From NCBI GenBank assembly GCA_963580285.1, contig OY757011.1, positions 121,985,846 to 122,049,845 on the forward strand: a stretch of 64,000 nt of DNA. Direction: 5' to 3'. Source of the DNA: Lucinisca nassula. Lineage: Eukaryota > Mollusca > Bivalvia > Lucinida > Lucinidae. Both the position numbers and the translations under genes were made by a program. The notes under the pieces were generated by a model. That model was not told the DNA's origin. It was given only the letters and a program-made list of their open reading frames with translations, and did not search any database. Position 1 is the stretch's first letter; every line of letters starts with the position of its first letter. This document shows positions 39,777-47,960 of this stretch, in pieces.

Positions 39777-40844
39777 ATTTATGTTGGCTCAATGAACTCT
39801 GTCAATCTCATATTTTCTGCAACGAACCTTCCTCTGTGTATTCAAACTTTAATACTTTTACAGGAACACCTAGCAAAAAAGACCAGAGCTGTTACAGGAC
39901 AGCATAGCTCATCTGTTCGCGCCTTGTCTAACTACACATATGTTTACACATCAATACGTGAAAGGTTTTTAAAGCACTTGTTTAATGAAGTTTTTATATG
40001 ATTTTATGATCATTATCCAAACACTGAAGGGTTCTGGTAAGTGAATGCTAAGATATCAACTTACAAGTTTGCCTAAAGTGAGTGTGACTTAATTTTTAAA
40101 CCCTAAGCCCTGCCCCCGGACATGACCCTGGGCTGAATGGGAAATGGCCCTTTGGGCTGAAGATGAATAGAAGTTTAACCCTTTACAGCGAAACTTCGAT
40201 AACTCCAACACAGATGGTTCATTTCCTATTGCTAATTCGAACGTGTTCTGGTGTCAAAAAATTCTTTCCATAGCTCCAGATAGCCATATTTTTAGGAAAA
40301 TAAATGGTGATGTTTGTTTTTATTTTATCTTGAAAGGTGTGTTGTGTATAATCATTAGAGTTGACAGTAATAAGTTTACCCACCATTCCCTTCAATAACA
40401 TAATAGTGAAAATATATCCTTAAATCATCCAAATTAATTATCATGAACTGACATTTTGAGTAAACCTCAGAAGTTTGAACTATCTCTTTTTTGAAAAGAT
40501 TTTTGTACACCCCAAATACATTTGATTTATCGTAGTTTGTAAATTATTAAACTCCAAATATGATAGGATTAATGTAGCCAGTGCTTGCTTTAAAAATGAC
40601 TCCTAAGCCCCGCCCCTATAATATGATTATATTCCAAAGACGAAATGTTTGTTGGCCAGTGATAAATTAAATATGAACTGTTATGTAAAATTTTCAAGTG
40701 AGCATGATGTGGATGTGAAAGCTGATGCTAATTTGGGTGACATCAACAGTTCTTTAGCACCTGTTCAGGCCTTGTCTTGGAAAAAATAAAACATGAAATA
40801 TTTTACCTTGCTCTCATTGATTATGGATATGGGTAGTATTGTGT
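39777..40844. other. Non-coding stretch
   Basis: No supported gene. CCTAAGCCCTGCCCCCG (40105) and CCTAAGCCCCGCCCCTA (40600) are two short similar pieces. The rest is AT-rich. Confidence 0.45.
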
Positions 40845-41030
40845 AGCCCAGAAGCCAATTTGACCTCATTAGTAACCCTTCTTTTAATTTTCCAAAACCT
40901 GGAATAGACCTGATGATCCCTAAAGAAATAATATAAAGTGCACTATGATGAAGTACAGAGAGATGTTCTATTGCAACCTGATGCTACAAACTGTGTGAGG
41001 GGGTTGCAGCCAGTTAAATCGAAACCAGTC
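40845..41030 (-). mobile_element. Diverged relative of the hammerhead retrozyme
   Basis: Follows the order of the 261-bp unit at 43298-43905: CCAATTTGACCTCATTAGTAAC (core region), TTTTCCAAAACCTGGAATAG, TGATGATCCCTAAAG, CACTATGATGAAG and GAGATGTTCTATTGCAACC. The ribozyme core is lost: minus-strand CTAATGAGG replaces CTGATGAGG, and no CGAAAC follows. Confidence 0.5.
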
Positions 41031-41081
41031 TGCTCAGCCAAATAGACTAGCAAATCTTGAAATTTCATATATAGACACTAG

Positions 41082-42700
41082 AGGTACCCCCAAGTGAAAT
41101 AGTAACCATGGTTGACCATGGTCATCAAGATTTCGATGGTCTACCTTTTTCATGGCATGTTGTCAGATAGTATGAAAAATAGAGTGTCTGTAATACATTT
41201 TTTCATAGTCACCATGGTTTTCCATCGCGGCTTGAAGAAATAGATGGGCTGCATGGTGCTTCCACGCAGTGCTGAAACCGACCGCACACGAGTACTGGTA
41301 ACGGCTTAGAGGATAACTGCTTAGAGGATCTAAGCCTGCCCAGGCAAAGCGGTGCGAGTCGGACCGTCCATGTTTGTAAACCCTATTGGTTTCATTGGGC
41401 GACACGGCTTGAGATGTCATTTCACCTCAATTTCAGGTAAAAGTCCCTCAAAATTGGAAGCAACCTCTCCAAAATGAGGTATACAGTGTTGGCGGGGCGG
41501 TTTAACCTCAATTCAAACAAATAAAACCATGGTTGACTGTGGTTTGAAAGAGGGTAAAAAATACCGTACGACTATGGTTGACTATGGATTATTATGGTCA
41601 ATTGCCATAAATGTCCAATTAACCATGGTCTACAATGGTTGTCCATAGCAGACCTTGGCTGCTCGTTAGTAGAAACCAGGGTCAAAATTACTACGGTCAT
41701 TGACCATGGTTGATTATGGGCAACTGTAATAAAATTTCTAAGTAATCGTGGTCTAGGCCAACATAGCATCATGGTGGACCATGGTCAAATTTAGCTCTGG
41801 TTAAATAACAGTGTATAAAATACATCACTCTAATCCACAACAGCAAAATTTAACATTTGATTTTTTTCAGCTTTGGCTTTAAGGCTTTTGGCCGTCTGTA
41901 AAAAATCACCCTCCCGTAGAACTGTCCATAAACTAAGTGGACCATGTCAGTAAACCCAGTGGACATTTGCCATAGACCCAGTGGACAGTCTGGACATTAT
42001 CCATGGATTCAGTGGATGCTCTTGACATATTGTCAAGAGAGGTCAAAGCACACTGGACAATGTCCACGGTCACTGGCCAGTCTGATTTAGTTCAAGTGTA
42101 AAAGTTCAGTAGCATCCCTTGAAATTTATATCCTCCCTTGATATTTACATTTACCTAAAAATTCTAATTAGTTGAATTAATTAGTTTTTCATATTTGTGT
42201 AGACAAAAAGCATGTATCTAGCTTACTACCTATATATAAGTTTTGTATCCACACATTGATCACCTCTAAGAGATGATTTTCGAGAATGTAAATGTCATCA
42301 CTATAATGTATAGAACATTGTTTAGTACATGTATCTGCCTGTTGGTCTCAGGGCTTAAAGAGCATTGAATGTAATAAAATATGAGTGACAGGCATCTTGA
42401 ACTGGAAGAATTCCTTCGGCTTGGTAGGGTCCCTATACATTAAGTGAATTTAAAAATATATGTCCATGTTTTTTATGGTCTCGTCAACACCATGGTCAAA
42501 CATTGACCATTGTCTACCATGGTGTTCATGGTCAAATGACCATCATTTTCACCTGGGACCATCGTATATGACCATGGTCATCAAATTATGTGGTTGTGGT
42601 GCCATTTTACAAATCTTGGCCAACCATGGTCCCAGGTCCATAGAATACCAAGGAAAACATGCTACTTCATGGTAAATGACCATCATTTTCACCTGGATCT
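41082..42700. repeat. CCATGG-rich degenerate repeat region
   Basis: CCATGGT and near variants (GACCATGG, AACCATGGTC, GACTATGGTTGACTATGG) are densely repeated at 41100-41220, 41525-41790 and 42470-42690. A related GTGGACA series lies at 41935-42080. The left limit is CTAGAGGTACCCCC (41082), resembling the terminus of the foldback at 9104-9291. The S3 copy at 41220 inserted into it. No gene is present. 42700-43120 holds nothing I recognise. Confidence 0.6.
41220..41525 (+). mobile_element. S3 retroposon with 9-bp target duplication
   Basis: ACCATGGTT at 41211-41219 and 41526-41534 flanks the element. The body lacks the first bases of the family but keeps GAAATAGATGGGCTGCATGG, CCTGCCCAGGCAAAGCGG and a CAAA-rich tail. 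A short internal duplication (CTTAGAGGATAACTGCTTAG) is private to this copy. Confidence 0.85.
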
Positions 42701-43121
42701 GTGTACTATCCAACTGCACACATGCAAGGGTTGATCTGCATCTACTGAATTCCCCAGTGGCAGAATTTGCCTCTTATAAGCCTGCAAGGTAAGAGATAAG
42801 GCTTGACAGCGGCCCACAGCTGGGCCATTCAACTTCATACCATATCTGTGTAACTGAGCTTATCATCAAATTTGGTATAATGTCCTGGATAATAGAGAGA
42901 GCAGGATTATGTCCTGTCTTTCCATCAGATTGTGTAATACTTCTCCATCTCCAATAAGGCTTAAATAAATTTCAAATGCTTGTAAGAATCCTTTATTGTT
43001 TGAGAACAGGTGGCAGCAACTTGGCATTCTTGTATCTATACATAGACTTTTGATCAGGAAACTACCTCAAACTACCTGATCCTGATTTCTTTAAAACAAA
43101 AGCTCGGCCAAGGGGAAATCT

Positions 43122-43297
43122 TCACAAAGTCAGTGAACCATGAAATGTATGTCAAGGTGAAATGTGGATGCTTGCACCAAAGTTACCCTTCCCAAGATGC
43201 AAATTTGTACCACGTTGAAGTATACTTAATGATTCTCTTATAGTTCTTTGGCCCTGAACATTGGGTTAAAAGCTAGGCTTGATACAATAGTTCTCTA
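43122..43297. repeat. Decayed 169-bp satellite unit
   Basis: CACAAAGTCAGTGAACCATG, TGTGGATGCTTGCACC, TTTGTACCACGTTGAAGTAT and TTCTCTTATAGTTCTT follow the unit order of 2492-3500. It is cut at about 43297 by the retrozyme array. Confidence 0.75.
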
Positions 43298-43374
43298 ATA
43301 TGTTCTATAAAAGGGTTATCCTTTTGAAGCAAGGAATACACCACAGAAGTGAAAAATATGGAGTGTACATGTTT

Positions 43375-43428
43375 TCTGGGCCAGACTAGCTAGTTTCGGC
43401 CAATTAGGCCTCATCAGTGACCCTCAGA
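43375..43428 (-). ncRNA. Hammerhead ribozyme, copy 1
   Basis: Minus strand: core CTGATGA (43411-43417), stem II GGCC/GGCC with loop TAATT, core GAAA (43394-43397), a very short stem III (CT/AG) with loop AGCT, then the cleavage triplet GTC (43384-43386). Stem I pairs GGGTCA with TGGCCC (one G-U), followed by a two-base bulge and TCT/AGA. All invariant core bases are present. Tiny stem III and a bulged stem I are typical of type I hammerheads of Penelope elements and retrozymes. Cleavage is expected between 43384 and 43383. Confidence 0.88.
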
Positions 43429-43635
43429 TATTTTCAAAATTCCACAATGGAATCAATGATCCCAAAGGACAAGAAAATATAATCTACACTATGATGTAGG
43501 GCAGGGAGACGTTTTACCGCCGCCACACATTCCCACACACCAGCTGTAGTGAAGTTAAATATGTTCTATAAAAGGGTTATCCTTTGGAAGCAAGGAATAC
43601 ACCACAGAAGTGAAAAATATGGAGTGTACATGTTT

Positions 43636-43689
43636 TCTGGGCCAGACTAGCTAGTTTCGGCCAATTAGGCCTCATCAGTGACCCTCAGA
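43636..43689 (-). ncRNA. Hammerhead ribozyme, copy 2
   Basis: Same structure as copy 1, shifted by 261 bp. Conserved CTGATGAGGCCTAATTGGCC, then GAAAC and GTC. Two ribozymes in one transcript would release a 261-nt monomer. The 2-bp stem III suggests that dimeric transcripts may be needed for efficient cleavage (known for the class). Confidence 0.88.
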
Positions 43690-43906
43690 TATTTTCAAAA
43701 TTCCACAATGGAATCAATGATCCCAAAGGAAAAGAAAATATAATCTACACTATGATGTAGGGCAGGGAGACGTTTTACCGCCGCCACACATTCCCACACA
43801 CCAGCTGTAGTGAAGTTAAATATGTTCTATAAAAGGGTTATCCTTTGAAAGCAAGGAATACACCACAGAAGTGAAAAATATGGAGTGTACATGTTTTCTG
43901 GGCCAG

Positions 43907-43981
43907 TGAACCGTGACATGAGATCAAGGTCAAATATGGATGCTTGCGTTGAAGTTGCCATCTCTAGAAGCAACATCTCTA
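43907..43981. repeat. Decayed 169-bp satellite piece after the retrozyme
   Basis: GTGAACCGTGACATGAGATC, AAATATGGATGCTTGCG and GTTGCCATCTCTAGAAG follow the satellite unit. It ends where a Penelope 3' unit begins. Confidence 0.7.
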
Positions 43982-44231
43982 GGCGGCTCTTCTGTGGCGA
44001 TTTATTTATGTTGTTGTTTGTTACTTACTGTATGTATCACTTGTGTCTTTTAATTTTGGATGGCCATATGGCCATTTTGTGGGAAAGTAACTGTCCATAT
44101 GGCCTTCCTTTGTTTAGGTTTCCATTATGGTCTGGTCGCTTAATGTTTGTATTTCTTTCCCTTTGGTGTCTTTTATGGATGGAGTAAGTTAATTGTATCA
44201 ATTCCTGATCTTTGTTTTACTTCTACTTTGC
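43982..44231 (+). mobile_element. Penelope 3' unit, 5'-truncated
   Basis: GGCGGCTCTTCTGTGGCGAT through TTTTACTTCTACTTTGCAC, inserted in a satellite unit. The 100-residue frame at 43885-44187 spans two unrelated repeats and is not a gene. Confidence 0.82.
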
Positions 44232-44895
44232 ACTTAGTATGATCCATGAAGCTCTTATAGTTAGAACTTCAGAAATGGACTTGAACATTTGAGTGAAAGT
44301 TAGGGTGGCCCCAATAGTTCACAAAGTCAGTGAACTATAAAAAGTATGTCAAATGCAAAAAATGGTTGCCTGCACTAAAGCTGCCATCCTCAGATGCTAG
44401 TTTGTACCAAGCAGAAGTAAAACAAAGATCAGGAATCGATACAATTACCTCACTCCACCAAACAAAGACACCAAAGGGAAAGAAACACAGACATGAAGCG
44501 ACCAGACCATAATGGAAACCTAAACAAAGGAAGGCCATAAGGACAGTTACTTTCCCACAAGTATAATTTATGAAGTTCTAATAGTTCTTGAGAAATGGAC
44601 TTGACCACATGGTTGAAAGCCTTGGTTGACGCAATAGTTTACAGTCAGTGAACCATGAAATTTAGTCAAGGTCAATCATGAATGCTTGCATTAAAGTTGC
44701 TATCCCTAGATGCAAGTTGCAACATCAGGAATGAAGCACTTATAATTCTCAAGAAATGCACTTGTACATCAGTGCGAAAGTTAGGGTGGTTACAAATACT
44801 GTCAATGGCTTCAGAAATGGATGAACAAACAGGCAAATGGATGGAAAAATGGACTCCTACATGTATATAGAGCCATGCTTCAAGCAGGTGCGACA
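44232..44895. repeat. Decayed 169-bp satellite units, interrupted
   Basis: GTGAACTATAAAAAGTATGT, GAACCATGAAATTTAGTCAA, ATGCTTGCATTAAAGTTGC and GTTAGGGTGG recur with about 169-bp logic. The end (AAATGGATGAACAAACAGG, AGCAGGTGCGACAAAAAC) matches the end of the array at 3500-3570. It is split by the Penelope piece at 44411-44562. Confidence 0.72.
44411..44562 (-). mobile_element. Penelope 3' unit, 5'-truncated
   Basis: CAGAAGTAAAACAAAGATCA through GGACAGTTACTTTCCCACAA, the last 150 bp of the unit on the minus strand. Confidence 0.82.
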
Positions 44896-45277
44896 AAAAC
44901 AAAAAAAAAACGGACAAAATCTAATAGGCAGCTGGATATTCTATCTTTTGTTATCTGTGACACTAGAAGTTAAGAAACAACATGAAAAGTGGAACCAAAG
45001 TATAACAACACTAGGTCATTATACAAGATGGATACAGCATGTGTATATAATGTACATGTGTGTCATATATATGCAGGTTAGGATAAATATTCCGTGCCAT
45101 TCTTAATACCTTACAACCTTATCATTAAAACTAGCTGAATGGGGTAATAATATAAAGTAAAATAAAATTTCCTCTTAGAGCCTGAGTCAACTGGCAATGC
45201 AGGAACCTTATACAAGAAAATCATCGTAAAGTGTTCAGTTAATCTTGTTTTGAGGGAAGAAAGTTCTAAACTATGTC
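44896..45277. other. Non-coding stretch
   Basis: AT-rich; no gene or known repeat of the window recognised. Confidence 0.45.
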
Positions 45278-45535
45278 AAGTAGAAGTAAAACAAAGATCA
45301 GGAATCGATACAATTAACTTACTCCACCCACCAAACACACCAAAGGGAAAGAAATACAAACATTAAGCGACCAGACCATAATGGAAACCTAAACAAAGGA
45401 AGGCCATAGGGACAGTCACTTTCCCACAAAATGGCCATATGGCCATCCAAAATTAAAAGACACAAGTGATACACACAGTAAGTAACAAACAACAACATAA
45501 ATAAATCGCCACAGAAGAACCGCCTTGGAACCTCC
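45278..45535 (-). mobile_element. Penelope 3' unit, 5'-truncated
   Basis: Minus strand from CAAGGCGGTTCTTCTGTGGC to TTTTACTTCTACTTG. The minus-strand frame here is repeat-derived. Confidence 0.82.
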
Positions 45536-45764
45536 TGCAAAGTGATTCTAATAGGTTTTTGAAAAATGTATGGAAGACTACTGTTGTCCAAACCTAACGT
45601 ACAACCATATTGCAGACAAAATGCATAGACATTTGATACATTTTTCCCCGCAAAAGTGTTTTAACTCGAGTTAAACTATTATGCATCTGAGATACAACAT
45701 TTTTGATTTTTTTCGAAAATTCTGAAAAAAAGTAATTCCAATAGCACTCTGTTATTTTTACAGG

Positions 45765-45960
45765 TTGTGGGCCTTTAAAATCAGAATAGAATTCTGCAAA
45801 AAAAAGTCATTTTGTGAAAAAAGTGTAGATTCCGCAGCCCTCGATATGTACTCCTTCTTTCCCCGCACTGCAAGACTATGGAACGATCTCCCACCCAACC
45901 TAGTCAACAACCCATCCCTGGAAACATTCCGGGCTTGGCTTGCCACATAATTCCAATAAA
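45765..45960 (+). pseudogene. LINE reverse-transcriptase C-terminal scrap
   Basis: The last codons before the stop at 45948 read YSFFPRTARLWNDLPPNLVN then NPSLETFRAWLAT, the usual extreme C-terminus of CR1/L2-type LINE ORF2. The similarity begins only at about 45835. The following CATCATCATC-rich sequence to 46050 may be its 3' UTR. Confidence 0.75.
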
Positions 45961-46219
45961 AAATAATATCTACTAAACATCAATATTCTCATCTACATCA
46001 TCAAAATTCATCCTCATTATCTCGCAACATCATCTTCATCATCATTGGTCATTATCATTAAAGATTGTTTCAGTTTCACAGTAAACCATCCTGAAATTAA
46101 TCGAACTCCTGAAATAGTCTAAAATTAAAAATACACATCTTTTTTCCCCTTTCTTTTTGCCATTTCCACACGCACCCCATGTAATACTCAACTTGAGGTG
46201 TTTGGAGTACCTGGCAGAT

Positions 46220-46490
46220 TCAGACATAGGATTTGGGTACTCGTTATAAACCACCTCTATGAGGCGGTTCTAACGAGCACCTAAAAACTATATTTGAAGT
46301 ATTAACAAGAAAAATATCAAGGATTTACTTTAGAAAAAATAGCCATTTTGGAGATGTGAAAAAATTCACTATGTCGCACGGGTTTGTTTTGGAAATGAAT
46401 GGGTTTTCACATATACATTATTTTTCTTATTTATCAAAAGATGGTTCTAACCTACAATCTATGTTTTGAGCAGAAAAGAGAAAATGCCAC
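46220..46490. mobile_element. M2-type MITE, rearranged
   Basis: Contains the hairpin ACTCGTTATAAACCACCTC/GAGGCGGTTCTAACGAG, then AACAAGAAAAATATCAAGG and TTTTCTTATTTATC, and a partial second core near 46443. The order differs from 872-1151. Confidence 0.55.
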
Positions 46491-46493
46491 ATT

Positions 46494-46494
46494 T

Positions 46495-46526
<32 letters not shown>

Positions 46527-46528
46527 TA
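46494..46528. repeat. (TTTC)n microsatellite
   Basis: Nine TTTC steps, forming the A-rich end (on the minus strand, GAAA repeats) of the adjacent SINE S2. Confidence 0.95.
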
Positions 46529-46826
46529 TACTTATACTGCGATCGGTCATATTTGACCATTACTCGCAGGTGTATTACATACACTCCAGGTTGCAGGGTT
46601 GAACGCCTACACAGTAATCATGTAATTACGGTAGGGGTCTTTAACCTGCACAGGAGGCCTCAAGTTAACGCCCCGATCCGTAGGACGGTGCACGTTTTGA
46701 CATTCATCCCGGTAAATGATGTCAATGGAGCGTGTTTGGACACCGAAATAATCACCGCCTCCGGGGATCGAACCGAGGGCGTCTAGCATCAGAGGCAAGT
46801 GCACTAACCATTGAGCGATCACATTT
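46529..46826 (-). mobile_element. SINE S2, complete
   Basis: Minus strand: box A GATCGCTCAATGGTTAGTGC, box B CGGTTCGATCCCCGGAG, body TAACTTGAGGCCTCCTGTGC and TTAAAGACCCCTACCG, then CCTGCAACCTGGAGTGTATG and the tail TGGTCAAATATGACCGATCG, CAGTATAAG, (GAAA)n. The unbroken join of body and tail proves that the tail at 18548-18632 belongs to S2. Confidence 0.88.
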
Positions 46827-46935
46827 GTACATATGCACAGCCAAAATCACATTATATTGCATAGACTTGTTAATGTAATGTGAGCTCTGATATCTTTCTG
46901 AAAAACGGAATAGTAGCTCAGTTGTCCAAACCTAA

Positions 46936-46993
46936 CAACTGAGGTAATGGCCAAGTATGACCGACTCAGTATATGAAGATAGATAGATAGATA
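46936..46993 (+). mobile_element. LINE-A 3' end, severely 5'-truncated
   Basis: CAACTGAGGTAATGGCCAAG, TATGACCGACTCAGTATATG, AAGATAGATAGATAG. It equals the end of LINE-A at 18495-18545. Confidence 0.78.
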
Positions 46994-47139
46994 CTCGTAC
47001 AAGTCGTCAGTATGTCGTCCAGCTTCACCAAACGAGGGTTTTACAATATCTTATGGGACTTCCAATACCCACTCGACCCCTTTTTATACCAAAAACATAC
47101 CTTACCTCTCTCCATAGGTGAAAAAATACCGACCACCAA

Positions 47140-47290
47140 ATCGGGTCAGGTCGAAACGACTCAGGGCGAAAAGATCCACGGGCGAAACAACTCACGGTTG
47201 AAACGACTCACGGGCTCACCCGTGTTCTCGGTGAATTGTCTCCAAAAATACTTGTCGGTAAATTGTCTTGTTCCCAAACAACCCGTGTCC
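47140..47290. repeat. Fragments of iterated-motif foldback arms
   Basis: CGAAACGACTCAGGGCGAAA, GGGCGAAACAACTCACGG and GAAACGACTCACGGG form a series at 47150-47205. They are followed by TCGGTGAATTGTCTCC and TCGGTAAATTGTCTTGTTCC, a piece of foldback B's right arm (compare 29500-29570). Confidence 0.65.
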
Positions 47291-47347
47291 GTCCCTTGCA
47301 CGAACATGATGAAAATAGATTGGGTGATACTGAGATTTTAGATTAAA

Positions 47348-47431
47348 ATGTTTAGCAGACGCGAAAAAAGATTGGAAGCAAAGAAAAGGAAGGCAGAAGC
47401 ATTTCTTAATCTAGTGAAAAATGAATCGGAG
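47348..47431 (+). CDS. Possible small coding exon (hypothetical)
   Basis: ATG followed by 27 codons rich in Lys, Arg and Glu (MFSRREKRLEAKKRKAEAFL, then NLVKNESE), directly followed by GTAATG, which would serve as a splice donor; unspliced, the frame stops after 34 codons. It lies in one of the few stretches where I see no repeat. Charged helical composition fits a real N-terminal exon, but no partner exon is identified. This could be chance. Confidence 0.25.
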
Positions 47432-47689
47432 GTAATGTTTCTATTTTAATGCTGTGCGAACGTGATTTCTATGTAGGAGGCCAGAAATGGTGACTGACCT
47501 GTTTCGGTGACATGGCTTACATTGCTTAGTGTCACTTGATTTTGAATCTTATGTACTACTCATGGACAGAACTTCAAGCTCCTGTGGTGACACTTAGTTC
47601 CATCACATTATTTTCTTACTAAAGGGTCTGTGACGTCACATCCAGTCTATGAATGTCATTTGACGTGTCACGAGTATTCTCGATGCTTT

Positions 47690-47815
47690 GTAGCGTGTAC
47701 CGGGTCGTCCAAGAAGTCAAGTGACGCCATCCAGGTACTACCCGCAATCTCCGTTGCTTAACTTTATGAATAAGCCAACCACTCAACCCGCGTTGCTAAA
47801 CATGCTAAAAGAGCC
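47690..47815 (-). mobile_element. 5S-rRNA-derived short repeat, copy 1
   Basis: Minus strand GAGTGGTTGGCTTATTCATA, AAGTTAAGCAACGGAGATTG, CGGGTAGTACCTGGATGGCG. The segment AAGTTAAGCAAC ... TAGTACCTGGATGG matches the internal control region and 3' half of eukaryotic 5S rRNA. The 5S 5' half and the closing stem are replaced by other sequence, so it is a derivative and not a working 5S gene. Confidence 0.6.
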
Positions 47816-47842
47816 GGCTTCTACTGCAAGGCAAGGCACGGA

Positions 47843-47960
47843 AGGTCAGGTGGTTTTTCTCCGGGTACTCCGGTTTTCGCCCACCTCTGATTAACGATCG
47901 GCTCGATATGAGTGAAATAATCTTGAAAGGGCCGTAAAACCAAAACCAAAAAAAAAAAAT
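47843..47960 (+). mobile_element. SINE S1 fragment, 5'-truncated
   Basis: GGAAGGTCAGGTGGTTTTTC through AATCTTGAAAGGGCCG and an (A)n tail, matching S1 at 16375-16610 in inverse orientation. Confidence 0.82.

Larger units (their letters stand above)
43298..43905 (-). mobile_element. Hammerhead retrozyme-like array, period 261 bp
   Basis: About 2.3 near-identical direct units. ATGTTCTATAAAAGGGTTAT begins at 43300, 43561 and 43822, exactly 261 bp apart. Each full unit contains a hammerhead ribozyme on the minus strand. The minus-strand start of the array (43905) lies at the predicted self-cleavage site, and the other edge is about 85 bp beyond a second complete unit. No open frame. The block interrupts a satellite of the 169-bp family. 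Animal retrozymes are described as short non-coding tandem units bearing type I hammerheads and present as circular RNAs; the structure here agrees. Which enzyme moves it is inferred (Penelope-like). Confidence 0.85.
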
